From Planctomyces sp. SH-PL62 (lineage in GTDB: Bacteria; Planctomycetota; Planctomycetia; Planctomycetales; Planctomycetaceae): a DNA stretch of 34,033 nt. Numbering within the stretch: the first letter of the stretch is position 1; the number at the start of each line of letters is the position of its first letter. This document shows, in pieces, positions 1-8,880 of this stretch. Location of the stretch: the NCBI GenBank assembly GCA_945905295.1, contig CAMDPX010000057.1, positions 1 to 34,033 on the forward strand, written 5' to 3'. The notes beneath the pieces are model-generated. The model searched no databases and was not told the origin of the DNA. It saw only the letters and a program-made list of their open reading frames with translations. The translations under genes and the position numbers were made by a program.

Positions 1-133
1 GGAAAGAAGCCCTGTTCAGTACATTTACACTAATTTGAATTTGGCACTTTAAGCGTCCGAATGACATTTTTTTGAAGTGACCTGCAATTTGGACGCTTAT
101 ACGCGAACACGCTTCGATTAAACCGACAGGCCC
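1..133. mobile_element. Right part of a 151-bp MITE-like element (continues at 33900-34033)
   Basis: Bases 1-116 are identical to 33918-34033. Bases 115-133 are the exact reverse complement of 33900-33918 (GGGCCTGTCGGTTTAATCG), so the two window ends overlapped on the 116-bp repeat give an element of 151 bp with 19-bp perfect terminal inverted repeats. It is flanked by CAAG at 33896-33899 and at 134-137, a likely 4-bp target duplication. Inside is an 8-bp inverted repeat, AAGCGTCC at 51-58 and GGACGCTT at 91-98. No coding capacity is visible, so it would be non-autonomous. What follows at 138-151 (CTCGGTGGGGTTGG) continues the repeat arm interrupted at 33899. The structure is seen directly; mobility is inferred. 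Confidence 0.6.
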
Positions 134-191
134 CAAGCTCGGTGGGGTTGGTGGCAATGTTTCTCGCTTGGAGAACATCGGACATCGGCTT

Positions 192-1436
192 TCATTCGGA
201 CAAAACTTCGCACACCGCCAGCGCGCTGTTCACGCCGTCTTCGTGGAAGCCGTTGCCCCAATAGGCTCCACAAAACGACGTGCGGTTGACGTTCAACACT
301 TCGCGATGCCGAGCCTGCATGGCTGCTCGGCGAGTCGTGAAGATCGGATGATGGTACTCGAACCGGCCGAGCACTTTCGCGGGATCGATCCGATCGTCGC
401 TGTTGAGCGTCACGCAAAACGTGTTCTTCGACCGAATGTGCTGGAGGATGTTCATGCAATAGCTGACGGTCGCGTGAGCCGTCGGCTCGGCGGGGATCTG
501 ATAATTCCAACTGGCCCATGCGAGGCGACGTCGCGGCAGCAGCGATTCGTCGGAATGCAGGACCGCGCTGTTCCGTTCATAAGGAAACGCTCCTAGCAAT
601 TCCTGCTCGGTCGATGACGGGTCGGCGAGCATTCGCAGCGCTTGATCGCTGTGACACGCGAAGACAACGTGGTCGAAACGCTCGGCGGTCTGCCCACGCG
701 GCGTGACGTCAACGCCGTCAGCGAGACGACGCACGGCTTCCACCGGCGTGCTGAGTCGGACCCGGTCGCGGAATCGCGGCAACATCGCGGCGACGTATGT
801 TCGCGAACCTCCCTCGATGACTCGCCAAGTCGGCCGATGCCGCACGCTGAGCAAACCGTGATTGCGATAGAACTCGACGATGAAGCGGATCGGGAACTCG
901 GCGAACGTGCCGGTCGGGCAGGACCAGATCGCGGCTCCCATCGGCAGCAGGTATTGATCGGCGAACTCGCGCGAGTAGCGGTGTTGCTTCAGGAACTCAC
1001 CGACCGTCATCGCGTCATCAACCGGGCGGCTGAGGACCAGTTCTGGACCCTCGCGATTGAAACGCAGGATGTCGCGAATCATGCGATGAAAGCTCGGCCG
1101 AAACAGATTCAACCGCTGGGCGAACAAGCCATTGAGCGACGAACCGTTGTACTCCAGGCCGGTGCGATCACAGCGGACGCTGAAGCTCATCGAGGTTGGT
1201 TGCGAAGCGATTCGCAGTTCATCCAGCAGTGCGATGAAATTTGGATACGTCCAATCGTTGAAGACGATGAAGCCGGTGTCGATCACATGCCGCTCACCGC
1301 CGAACTCGACATCGACGGTGTGCGTGTGCCCGCCGAGATAATCGTTGGCTTCAAAGAGCGTGACTTCGTGATGTAGGCTCAACCGATAAGCGGCGGTCAG
1401 TCCGGAGATCCCGGCTCCAATAATGGCGATTCGCAT
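192..1436 (-). CDS. NAD(P)/FAD-dependent amine-oxidase-like protein (COG2907 type)
   Basis: This encodes 414 residues starting MRIAIIGAGISGL, a textbook Rossmann dinucleotide-binding motif (GxGxxG, residues 8-13) followed by an acidic ribose-binding residue (LFEA) and the LGGHTHTVD segment seen in the predicted NAD/FAD-binding proteins of COG2907. Homologues usually sit beside a DUF1365 gene and a cyclopropane-fatty-acid synthase and are thought to act in lipid modification; neither partner is in this window. The frame stays open upstream to 1502, but that extension is encoded by a repeat hairpin (1455-1480), so I start at the ATG at 1434-1436, where family homology begins. It is divergent from the CPBP protease gene with a 64-bp gap. 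The substrate cannot be read from the sequence. Confidence 0.85.
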   Translation of the reverse strand: MRIAIIGAGISGLTAAYRLSLHHEVTLFEANDYLGGHTHTVDVEFGGERHVIDTGFIVFNDWTYPNFIALLDELRIASQPTSMSFSVRCDRTGLEYNGSSLNGLFAQRLNLFRPSFHRMIRDILRFNREGPELVLSRPVDDAMTVGEFLKQHRYSREFADQYLLPMGAAIWSCPTGTFAEFPIRFIVEFYRNHGLLSVRHRPTWRVIEGGSRTYVAAMLPRFRDRVRLSTPVEAVRRLADGVDVTPRGQTAERFDHVVFACHSDQALRMLADPSSTEQELLGAFPYERNSAVLHSDESLLPRRRLAWASWNYQIPAEPTAHATVSYCMNILQHIRSKNTFCVTLNSDDRIDPAKVLGRFEYHHPIFTTRRAAMQARHREVLNVNRTSFCGAYWGNGFHEDGVNSALAVCEVLSE

Positions 1437-1454
1437 GGCGGCGGAGTCTAGCGA

Positions 1455-1480
1455 CGTGGGGCACGTTTCCAACGTGCCCG
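1455..1480. repeat. Solo GTGG-type hairpin (family A)
   Basis: A single copy of the 26-bp family A hairpin with core GGCACGTTTCCAACGTGCC. It lies in the 64-bp gap between two divergent start codons. Elsewhere in the window this hairpin always occurs as an inverted pair. It is open in both neighbouring reading frames, which gives false N-terminal extensions to both genes. Confidence 0.85.
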
Positions 1481-1500
1481 GACCAACTACACTTCGCCAC

Positions 1501-2268
1501 ATGGCAAGGAACTCGAAGTCCGATTACTGGCATCAGTCGCGACTGCCGTGGCCGTCGCTGGTCTTCTTGATGCCGATGTTGGTGGCCTATGAGGCGGGTG
1601 TCCTTTGGGTCGGGGGGGCAAACGCGAAAGAGATTCGCAGCGGTGCCGATCTCTGGCTGCGCGGCGGCCTCGACGCCATCGGCTTGGGAGTGAGCTGGTT
1701 GCCTCCGCTGTTGGTCGTGCTGGGATTGCTGGTGTGGCAGTGGATTGAGCGGCATCCGTGGCGAGTCTCGTGGGAGACGTTGGCGGGGATGTTTGCAGAG
1801 AGCGTGATCTTCGCGTTCATCTTGCTGTTGCTCGGTCAGCTACAGAGCCGAGTTTTTCCGTCGTCGGTCGTTGACTGCCACGATGTTTCTGGCGGCGCAG
1901 GACTCATCGCCGCAATGTCGCCGGGCGGCCTCGAAACGCTCTCGCTCGCGTTGAATTTCGTGGGTGCGGGGATCTACGAAGAAGTCCTCTTCCGATTGGC
2001 ATTGCTGCCTCCGACGATGGCGGTCTTGAGGCAGCCTGTGTTTTTGCGCCGCTGGGCCACGCCGTTAGCAGTGCTCATCACTAGCCTTTTGTTTGCGGCC
2101 GCCCATCATGCCGGACCTTCGGGGGAGGCGTTCGATCTCTTCAAGTTTTGTTTCAGAACGTTGGCCGGTGGCATCTTCGCGGCACTGTTCGTGCAACGCG
2201 GCTTCGGCATCACGGTCGCCAGTCACACGCTGTACGACTTGCTGGTCGGCGTCTTGCTGGTCGAATGA
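1501..2268 (+). CDS. CPBP-family intramembrane (Abi/CAAX-type) protease
   Basis: A 255-residue polytopic membrane protein with the three motifs of the CPBP (Rce1-like, PF02517) glutamic protease family: EExxFR (YEEVLFR, glutamates 160-161), FxxxHH (FAAAHH, about residues 197-202) and HxxYD (HTLYDLL, from residue 242). Several hydrophobic stretches precede and separate the motifs. Members cleave membrane-bound peptides or prenylated proteins in the membrane plane; the substrate here is unknown. An in-frame ATG at 1423 would add 26 residues, mostly encoded by the repeat hairpin at 1455-1480, so the ATG at 1501 is preferred. No clear Shine-Dalgarno sequence precedes it. Divergent from the flavoprotein gene. 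Confidence 0.88.
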   Translation: MARNSKSDYWHQSRLPWPSLVFLMPMLVAYEAGVLWVGGANAKEIRSGADLWLRGGLDAIGLGVSWLPPLLVVLGLLVWQWIERHPWRVSWETLAGMFAESVIFAFILLLLGQLQSRVFPSSVVDCHDVSGGAGLIAAMSPGGLETLSLALNFVGAGIYEEVLFRLALLPPTMAVLRQPVFLRRWATPLAVLITSLLFAAAHHAGPSGEAFDLFKFCFRTLAGGIFAALFVQRGFGITVASHTLYDLLVGVLLVE

Positions 2269-2345
2269 ATTGCCTTTGACGGCCTCGCTTCTAAGTTGGA
2301 TCATGGCATCGCGAACGACTTCTCCCAATTCCAGGAGTATGCGTC

Positions 2346-2828
2346 ATGTCTTCTGAACCACCTCTCGCCGTCGAAACCGATCCGCGCTTTCCAAGCGGCC
2401 GCTGGCTGGGATTCTTCCTCGATGCCCGCATACCCGGCCGGCATGAGATGGAGCTGGACCTGACGTTTCGCGACGAGGTGCTCACCGGCGAAGGCCGCGA
2501 CATCGTCGGCGAGTTCTTGATTCGCGGGCGTTACGAACTGGAAGAGGGTCACTGCCATTGGACCAAGCAGTACATCGGCCAACACTCGGTCGCGTATCGC
2601 GGCTTCAACGAGGGCAAAGGGATTTGGGGCACCTGGGAAATCCGCTTCCAAGCTTGGCAAGTCACCGGTGGCTTCCACATTTGGCCAGAGGGCATGGCCG
2701 ATCCCACGGGGGAGAAACTTCACGAGGAAGCCGATGCGCCGTTGTCTTGGGAGTCGCTCGACAATGAGTCGCTGTTTGGGGAACGTGAACCGGCGGTCGC
2801 GCCGGGCATCGCGATCGACGACCGTTGA
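2346..2828 (+). CDS. Conserved-looking hypothetical protein, 160 aa
   Basis: A 160-residue soluble protein with no signal peptide or membrane segment, rich in Trp, Phe and acidic residues (for example GIWGTWEIRFQAW and GGFHIWPEG). I do not recognise the family with certainty. The alternating hydrophobic and polar pattern (VTGGFHIWPEG, ELEEGHCHWTKQYIG) suggests a small beta-barrel or sandwich, which is inference. AGGAG at 2332-2336 sits about 10 bases before the ATG and supports the start. It follows the CPBP gene by 77 bases on the same strand and is followed by an inverted-repeat unit. Confidence 0.75.
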   Translation: MSSEPPLAVETDPRFPSGRWLGFFLDARIPGRHEMELDLTFRDEVLTGEGRDIVGEFLIRGRYELEEGHCHWTKQYIGQHSVAYRGFNEGKGIWGTWEIRFQAWQVTGGFHIWPEGMADPTGEKLHEEADAPLSWESLDNESLFGEREPAVAPGIAIDDR

Positions 2829-2840
2829 ACCAATGAGACA

Positions 2841-2912
2841 GGCGAGCGGTGCGGCGTCAGCCCCTCGGTCCGACGGCGAACACACCGGTGGGCTGACGCC
2901 GACCCGCTCGCC
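2841..2912. repeat. Inverted-pair repeat, family B (GGCGAGC...GGCGTCAGCC)
   Basis: Left arm 2841-2869 and right arm 2884-2912 are inverted copies with a few mismatches; each begins GGCGAGCGG on its own strand and contains GGCGTCAGCC. The unit fills the gap between convergent genes (stop at 2828; pth stop at 2928). Related units are at 23595-23797 and 27348-27421. It could act as a bidirectional terminator. Confidence 0.8.
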
Positions 2913-2927
2913 GATCCCGTTCGCCCG

Positions 2928-3509
2928 TCAATCTTCACTCTGCGGAGGCGGCGCGTTGACGCGATTCATCGCCTCGGAGATGCCGGAGCGGACCCACAGC
3001 TCGACGCCGCTGGCCGCGCAGACGATCGCGTGTTCGATCTCCGGCAGTTCCGACTTCGCGAAGCGGGACAGCACAAAGTCCGCCGAATCCATCTGACCCG
3101 GCGGTCGGTTGATCCCGATCCGCAGCCGAGCGAAAGCGTCCGTTCCCAATTGCTGCTTGATGTCGCGCAGCCCTTTCTGACCTCCGTCGGAACCGGACGC
3201 GCGCATCCGCAACTGGCCGAGCGGCAAGTTCAGGTCGTCCGAGATCACCAGCAGATCCGCCGGAGCAAGCTGAAAGAATTCGAGGCACTGCCGCACGCTC
3301 CGTCCGCTGAGATTCATAAACGTCAGCGGCTTGAGCAACCACAACTTCTCGCCGTGGAGCTCCAACTCCCACGTCTCGGCCTCGAACTTGATCCGCGACT
3401 TAGGCAGAGCATGGCGGCGCACCAGCTCGTCGATCACGTCATACCCGACGTTGTGCCGAGTCCGCGCGTAACGATCTCCGGGATTGCCCAAGCCGACAAT
3501 GATTTTCAT
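2928..3509 (-). CDS. pth: Peptidyl-tRNA hydrolase
   Basis: This encodes 193 residues, the normal length for bacterial Pth, which hydrolyses the ester between peptide and tRNA to recycle prematurely released peptidyl-tRNA in the cytosol. The N-terminus MKIIVGLGNPG, Asn9, the catalytic His19 (RHNVGYD), Asn66 (TFMNLSG) and Asp91/92 (SDDLNLPLG) match the E. coli active-site set N10, H20, N68 and D93. The segment that is usually GGHNGL reads GGQKGL (residues 109-114), so the equivalents of His113 and Asn114 are Gln111 and Lys112. The ATG at 3507-3509 is chosen; GAGG lies 11 bases upstream, and an in-frame GTG at 3521 is an alternative. It stands alone on its strand, convergent with 2346-2828. Confidence 0.93.
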   Translation of the reverse strand: MKIIVGLGNPGDRYARTRHNVGYDVIDELVRRHALPKSRIKFEAETWELELHGEKLWLLKPLTFMNLSGRSVRQCLEFFQLAPADLLVISDDLNLPLGQLRMRASGSDGGQKGLRDIKQQLGTDAFARLRIGINRPPGQMDSADFVLSRFAKSELPEIEHAIVCAASGVELWVRSGISEAMNRVNAPPPQSED

Positions 3510-3601
3510 GGAAGTGACCACCTCGCTCCGTCATTGGATCGAGTATCAGATTAACGGGCGTTCGGAGACATGGGTAACAAGCGGAATGCGATCTTGGTTC
3601 G

Positions 3602-3719
3602 GGGCTGACAGAAAAATGGGGACAGAAAAAATCAGGACAACTCACTTCTGTGACGATCGGTCCCCATCGCTCAAACTTGCCCTCTTCCCTTTTTTCTGTC
3701 CCCATTTTTCTGTCAGCCC
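3602..3719. repeat. Perfect 30-bp inverted repeat with 58-bp loop
   Basis: Arms 3602-3631 and 3690-3719 are exact reverse complements (left arm begins GGGCTGACAGAAAAATGGGG and ends in six A; right arm begins with six T). The long stem and A/T tracts could give a hairpin or terminator in either direction. Unlike the other units here, the arms are not self-palindromic, so this is a different class. Confidence 0.9.
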
Positions 3720-3853
3720 TCTTCCCAATCCAAAACCAGCAGCAACCCCGGCACGTTGGCGATGAACTCGCGCGCCGCGTACCATGCCGCCCCGTGTTTT
3801 GTTCGCAGATGCCGAACCTTAAACCGACCGGCTGACCGGTCTGAGTTTTTCCT

Positions 3854-3860
3854 GGGAGGA
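3854..3860 (+). promoter_or_regulatory. Strong Shine-Dalgarno site of the first PVC cytochrome gene
   Basis: GGGAGGA ends six bases before the ATG at 3867. It decides the start: the frame is open from 3756, but only this ATG has a ribosome-binding site and is followed by a signal peptide. Confidence 0.8.
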
Positions 3861-3866
3861 CAAGTG

Positions 3867-6800
3867 ATGTTGCCGTTGCGAGCTCGTTGGACGTGTGCTG
3901 GTTCCGGGTTTGTTTGTGCCGCCGCAATGCTGGCTGGCTTGTCCGCGACGCCAGCGGCCGAACCGAGATTTGATAGCAAGGTCGTGACGGCTTCGACCAA
4001 AGGGCACGTGGTCGAGATTGACCTCGATATCTCCGGAGCGAAATCGCTGTTTCTCGTCGCCACCGATGGCGGCGACGGCTTCGGCTGCGATTGGGCCGAC
4101 TGGGCTGAGCCGCGACTCATTGGCAAAGATGGCAAAGAATCGAAGCTCACCGAGCTGAAGTGGAAGGCCGCGAGCGCCGGATTCGGCGAGGTCAACCTCA
4201 ACAAGAACTGCGGCGGCGACGCGCTGAGCATTGACGGCAAGAAGGTTGAATACGGCATCGGCACGCACGCGAACTCGGTGATCGAGTTTGCTCTGCCGGA
4301 CGGGCATGGCTTCACGAAGTTCAAAGGCCGAGCGGGACTCGATAGTCACGGGACAAATCAAGGCTGCGGCTCGACTGTGCGGTTCCTGGTCTTCACCGAC
4401 AAGCCCGATCCGAAATACCTCGTCGCTTCAGCAGCGGGAGGCGGAGGTCAGCCGGCCGGAGTCGGTAGCCGCGATCCGAAAGATGCGGTCAAAGGACTCG
4501 ATGTTGCCGAAGGACTCGAAGCGACGTTGTTCGCGTCCGAAGCGAGCAATCCGGCGATGCTCAATCCGACCAGCATCGACATCGACCATCTCGGCCGAGT
4601 CTGGGTCTGCGAGGTCGTGAACTATCGGCATCGCAACGGCGAGCGGAAGGAAGGGGATCGCATCCTGATCCTCGAAGACACCGACGGCGATGGCGTCAGC
4701 GACAAGCAGACCGTCTTCCATCAGGGCAAGGATGTGGATTCGGCTCACGGCATTTGCGTGCTGCCGACGCCGAGCGGCAAGGGGACGAAGATCATCGTCT
4801 CGGCGAACGACAACGTCTTCTTCCTGTACGACGACGACGGCGATTTGAAGTCGGATCGTAAAGAGATGTTCTTCACCGGCATCGGCGGCACGCAGCACGA
4901 TCACGGCATCCATGCGTTTCATTTTGGGCCGGACGGCAAGCTGTATTTCAACTTCGGCAACAGCGGCAAGCAGATCAAGGACAAGGAGGGCAAGCCGATC
5001 ATCGACCTGGCGGGCAACGAAGTGAACGACAGCAAGTCGCACTATCAGGAGGGGATGGTTTTCCGCTGCAACATGGACGGCAGCGAGTTTGAAACGCTGG
5101 GCTGGAACTTCCGGAACAACTGGGAGATCGCCGTCGATAGTTTTGGTTCGCTGTGGCAGAGCGATAACGACGACGACGGCAACAAGGGAGTGCGGATCAA
5201 TTTCGTGATGGAGTTCGGCAACTACGGTTATAAGGACGAGCTGACTCGTGCCGGCTGGCAGTCGCCGCGGACGAACATGGAGACCGAGATTCCGCTGCGT
5301 CACTGGCATCTGAACGATCCGGGTGTCGTGCCGAACCTGCTGCAAACGGGAGCCGGTTCGCCGACGGGCATCATCGTTTATGAAGGGGACTTGCTGCCGG
5401 AGGTGTTTCGGAATCAGGTGATCCACTGCGACGCCGGGCCGAACGTGGTGCGCGCCTACCCGGTGAAGAAGTCGGGAGCGGGCTACACCGCCGAGACGGT
5501 CAACATTCTGAGCGGTGCTCGCGACAACTGGTTCCGTCCGAGCGACGTGTGTGTGGCTCCGGACGGTTCGCTGCTCGTGGCCGACTGGTACGACCCCGGC
5601 GTGGGAGGCCACCGCATGGGAGACGCCGACCGCGGCCGCCTCTTCCGAGTCGCTCCGCCGAAGACCCCGTACAAATTCCCGAAGGTCGATGTCAGCACCG
5701 TCGAGGGCGCGATCGCCGCGCTGAAGAGTCCCAACGAAGCCACGAGGTATCTCGCTTGGACGGCACTGCACGCGATGGGTGAAAAGGCCGAAGCGGATCT
5801 CGTCAAGATTGCCATGTGGAAGAAACCTCCCGTCAGAAGAGCGGACGAGGGCAAAAATGATCCCAGCCCCGCTTTCCGCGCCCGAGCACTATGGCTCTTG
5901 AGCAAGATCGAAACAAAGGGGCCGTTGCATGTTTCGACAGCCCTTTTCGACCACAACAACGACGTCCGAATCGCTGCGATCCGCGCTGGTCGCGAATTGA
6001 TCAACTCGGGCAAGGGTAACCTGACGATCGAGTCGTTTGAGGGTGAGCAACGGAAAACGATTTCGTTTGAGGAGTCCATCATTCGATCGCAAACCAAGGC
6101 GATCATGACGGCGACGCCGATCGCTCCCGAACTACTCCGCGAAACAGCGATCGCGTTGCGACATGCGAAGACACCTTTGAAGGCGCAGTACTGGGCTCAG
6201 CTCGCCAGTCGTCACGACGGCAAGGACCGTTGGTATCTCGAAGCCCTCGGCATCGGCGCGGGCAACGATTGGGATGCGTGTCTCATGGCGTACTTGCAAC
6301 ATCCGGCTCGAGCAACCGCACCGGCTGGAACCGATCCGGCATTCATTGAAGTCATGAAGTCAAAGCGTGCCGCATTCTTCGATATTCTGTGGCGGTCTCG
6401 CTCTGGGATGACTCCCGAATTGCTCGCTAAGGTCGTCACTGATCCGGTCGGCACTGTTCCGAGCACGCCACCCGACGACTCACCTCGTTACCTCCGGGCG
6501 TTCGACTTCCAAGCGGACAGCCCCGAGAAGCAAGGCGCGCTGGTGAAGTTGGCATTCGGGGACTTCGGCGATCCGGCGAAAACGAAATTCGTCAACGCCG
6601 AAGGAATCAGCCGGCTGAAAGGGTTTGATGTCGCCAAGAATCCCGAACACAAGACGGCTCTGAACCGAGTGCTCGACGGCCTGAAAGGCCAGCCGCAGTT
6701 CGTCACGCTGGTCGAGAAGTTCAACGTCGCCGATCGCTACCCCGATCTGCTCGCCCTGGCTCAGGCCAAGCCCGATGACCAAATCGGCATCGACGCCATC

Positions 6801-7634
6801 CGAGTGCTGCTGAGCAAACAGGCCCGCGACCTGCTCGCCGTCGCCCTCGCCTCGGACAAGGACCAAGGCCGAGCCGCACTGGCGACGGCGACCGTGCTCT
6901 CCAACTCCGGCGACGGCACCGCCTCACCGTTGCTGCTGCCGATCGTCAAGAACGACAAAGCCCCCGCTGACATCCGCCGACAGGCGATCAAGGGAGCCGC
7001 TCGTACAAAGCCGGGAGCGACTGAGATCCTGAAGCTCGCCGAGGCGAAAGCGTTCGACGACACCTTCGCCCCAGCCCTGGCCGCGGCGCTCTCCTTGGCT
7101 CCGCTCGACGAGACTCAACGAGCGGTCGTGGCGAAACTCTTCCCACCCCCGGCCGGCAAAGACGCGAAACCGCTCCCGCCACTGACGGAACTAGCCAAGC
7201 TCAAAGGGAACGCCGGCAACGGAGCGAAACTCTTCGCCGAAGCGAAGACCGCCAAGTGCAATAACTGTCACATCGTCAACAACCAAGGCAAAGAGGTCGG
7301 CCCGAACCTCAGCGAGATCGGCACGAAACTCAGCCGCCAAGCGATGTGGGAGTCGATCATCTACCCCAGCGCGGGCATCAGCCACAACTACGAAACCTAC
7401 ACCGCCGCCCTGAGCGACGGCACGGTCTTCACCGGCCTGCTGATCAGCGAAACCGCCGACGCCGTGACGCTCCGCAACGTCGAAGCGATCACGAAGACAA
7501 TCCCCAAGAAGAGCCTCGAAGAACCGATCGTGAAGCAAAAGATCTCACTGATGCCGGCCGACTTGGCCAAGACGCTCAGCCTCGAAGAGATGAGCGACAT
7601 CGTCGAGTACCTGATGACGCTCAAAAAGAAATGA
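3867..7634 (+). CDS. Secreted PVC-type cytochrome protein: NPCBM, beta-propeller, HEAT repeats, CxxCH domain
   Basis: A 1255-residue exported protein. Domains in order: signal peptide (1 to about 32, ending TPAAEP); an NPCBM-like carbohydrate-binding module (about 35-180, with GIGTHANS and GSTVRFLVFTDKP); a propeller of the planctomycete membrane-bound dehydrogenase type (about 195-590, starting near GLEATLFASEASNP, with DTDGDGVSDK calcium-loop-like motifs); a helical HEAT-like region (about 600-1090); and a C-terminal heme domain with C1131-NN-C1134-H1135, followed by GPNLSEIG and a Met-containing ISLMPADL, the likely distal ligand. Such proteins are numerous in planctomycetes and are presumed periplasmic redox enzymes for sugar-like substrates; the substrate is unknown. 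An AAA ATPase gene begins eight bases after the stop. Confidence 0.9.
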   Translation: MLPLRARWTCAGSGFVCAAAMLAGLSATPAAEPRFDSKVVTASTKGHVVEIDLDISGAKSLFLVATDGGDGFGCDWADWAEPRLIGKDGKESKLTELKWKAASAGFGEVNLNKNCGGDALSIDGKKVEYGIGTHANSVIEFALPDGHGFTKFKGRAGLDSHGTNQGCGSTVRFLVFTDKPDPKYLVASAAGGGGQPAGVGSRDPKDAVKGLDVAEGLEATLFASEASNPAMLNPTSIDIDHLGRVWVCEVVNYRHRNGERKEGDRILILEDTDGDGVSDKQTVFHQGKDVDSAHGICVLPTPSGKGTKIIVSANDNVFFLYDDDGDLKSDRKEMFFTGIGGTQHDHGIHAFHFGPDGKLYFNFGNSGKQIKDKEGKPIIDLAGNEVNDSKSHYQEGMVFRCNMDGSEFETLGWNFRNNWEIAVDSFGSLWQSDNDDDGNKGVRINFVMEFGNYGYKDELTRAGWQSPRTNMETEIPLRHWHLNDPGVVPNLLQTGAGSPTGIIVYEGDLLPEVFRNQVIHCDAGPNVVRAYPVKKSGAGYTAETVNILSGARDNWFRPSDVCVAPDGSLLVADWYDPGVGGHRMGDADRGRLFRVAPPKTPYKFPKVDVSTVEGAIAALKSPNEATRYLAWTALHAMGEKAEADLVKIAMWKKPPVRRADEGKNDPSPAFRARALWLLSKIETKGPLHVSTALFDHNNDVRIAAIRAGRELINSGKGNLTIESFEGEQRKTISFEESIIRSQTKAIMTATPIAPELLRETAIALRHAKTPLKAQYWAQLASRHDGKDRWYLEALGIGAGNDWDACLMAYLQHPARATAPAGTDPAFIEVMKSKRAAFFDILWRSRSGMTPELLAKVVTDPVGTVPSTPPDDSPRYLRAFDFQADSPEKQGALVKLAFGDFGDPAKTKFVNAEGISRLKGFDVAKNPEHKTALNRVLDGLKGQPQFVTLVEKFNVADRYPDLLALAQAKPDDQIGIDAIRVLLSKQARDLLAVALASDKDQGRAALATATVLSNSGDGTASPLLLPIVKNDKAPADIRRQAIKGAARTKPGATEILKLAEAKAFDDTFAPALAAALSLAPLDETQRAVVAKLFPPPAGKDAKPLPPLTELAKLKGNAGNGAKLFAEAKTAKCNNCHIVNNQGKEVGPNLSEIGTKLSRQAMWESIIYPSAGISHNYETYTAALSDGTVFTGLLISETADAVTLRNVEAITKTIPKKSLEEPIVKQKISLMPADLAKTLSLEEMSDIVEYLMTLKKK

Positions 7635-7641
7635 GGTTGAG

Positions 7642-8880
7642 ATGCCTCAACTGTTGGGCATTCACATTGAGAATTTTCGGTCGCTTGCCGATGTGACGCT
7701 GGGGCAAGTGGCTCATGGCGAGGGAGAGCCACTTCCCCCGTTAATGTGCTTCATTGGGCCAAACGGGAGTGGCAAGTCAACACTGCTCGACGCTTTCGGT
7801 TTTCTGGGAGACTGTCTCGCCCAGGGAGTCGAGGCGGCCTGCGATCAGCCGCAACGGGGTGGTTTTGCAAGACTCCGAACTCAGGGACGCACCGCCCCGA
7901 TCCGTTTCAGTTTGTATTTTCAGCAACTTCCATCACGTCGCGGCAGATCTGCTTCACCGATTACCTACACGTTTGAAATCGGTGAGGAACACGGAGTTCC
8001 AATTGTCCTCAGCGAACGGCTTCGGCAACGCCGCAAAGGGATGAAAGTCGGAAAGCCCTATTCGTTTCTTCGTTTGGATCGTGGAAAAGGAGACGTGTGG
8101 GCTGGCGACACCTTTGAAGACGAAGAAGGGGCCGCCTCAGATCGCATTGAGTTGTCCGACTTGTCACGTCTGGCGATTACGACATTGGGCCAATTAACCG
8201 AGCATCCACGGATAGTGGCGCTCCGACAGTACATCGAGAGTTGGTATCTCTCTTACTTCGTCCCCGATGCTGCTCGGCAGCTTCCTGTTGCCGGAGCTCA
8301 AAAACACCTCGATCGCACGGGAGCCAACCTCGGCAATGTCGTGCAATATCTGCAGCGCAATCATCCCGATAAGTTTCAGATTCTGCTGAAGCGAATTGCT
8401 CAGCGAATTCCGGGCATTCAAAAGATCGAACACGACATCAGTGCCGATAAGCGCCTGCTTTTGAAGTTCAACGAGCGTGGCTACACCGATCCGTTCTTTC
8501 AAAACAGCATGTCGGACGGCACGCTGAAAATGTTCGCGTACTTGCTGTTGCTCGAAGACCCGGAACCGCACTCGTTCATCGGTATCGAGGAACCGGAGAA
8601 CGGCCTGTACCACAAACTACTCTCGCGACTCGCGCGGGAATTTCGCGATCACGCCGCCAAATCGCAGCGACAAATTCAATTGCTGATCACGACACACTCG
8701 CCGTACTTCGTGGATGCACTCTCGCCAAATCAAGTTTGGTTGCTGGAAAAGGATGACAACGGATTCACTCAAACCAAACGGACGGCCGACATGCCGCAAA
8801 TCAAAGAACTGACCGCTGAGGGAATTCCGTTGGGCAGCTTGTGGTACAGCAACCACTTCGAGGAGCGGCTCAAGTCATGA
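7642..8880 (+). CDS. AAA/ABC-type ATPase, OLD-like (COG4637/AAA_21)
   Basis: A 412-residue soluble ATPase of the SMC/ABC-like class. It opens with the IHIENFRSL strand typical of OLD and RecF-like ATPases. Walker A is GPNGSGKST (39-47), an ABC-signature-like SDGT is near 291, Walker B with catalytic acids is FIGIEEPENG (about 311-320), and the H-loop is TTHSPYF (about 349-355). No TOPRIM domain is fused; the downstream gene overlaps it by ATGA and supplies one, so the pair resembles a split OLD, Gabija or PARIS type nuclease. GAGG at 7633-7636 precedes the ATG. The pair looks less GC-rich and more irregular in codon use than its neighbours by eye, consistent with acquisition. Defence is an inference from family and context. 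Confidence 0.88.
   Translation: MPQLLGIHIENFRSLADVTLGQVAHGEGEPLPPLMCFIGPNGSGKSTLLDAFGFLGDCLAQGVEAACDQPQRGGFARLRTQGRTAPIRFSLYFQQLPSRRGRSASPITYTFEIGEEHGVPIVLSERLRQRRKGMKVGKPYSFLRLDRGKGDVWAGDTFEDEEGAASDRIELSDLSRLAITTLGQLTEHPRIVALRQYIESWYLSYFVPDAARQLPVAGAQKHLDRTGANLGNVVQYLQRNHPDKFQILLKRIAQRIPGIQKIEHDISADKRLLLKFNERGYTDPFFQNSMSDGTLKMFAYLLLLEDPEPHSFIGIEEPENGLYHKLLSRLAREFRDHAAKSQRQIQLLITTHSPYFVDALSPNQVWLLEKDDNGFTQTKRTADMPQIKELTAEGIPLGSLWYSNHFEERLKS

Larger units (their letters stand above)
3510..3866. other. Intergenic region between pth and the PVC cytochrome gene
   Basis: A 357-bp gap between divergent genes. It holds the 30-bp perfect inverted repeat at 3602-3719 and, at its right end, the Shine-Dalgarno site of the next gene. 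I see no convincing small gene in it. Promoters for both flanking genes presumably lie here, but I cannot identify a clear -35/-10 pair. Confidence 0.6.

Noticed and set aside
4428-5771. 447-codon open frame on the minus strand, and a 517-codon frame at 17205-18758
   Set aside because: Both are shadows of well-supported secreted-protein genes on the other strand.
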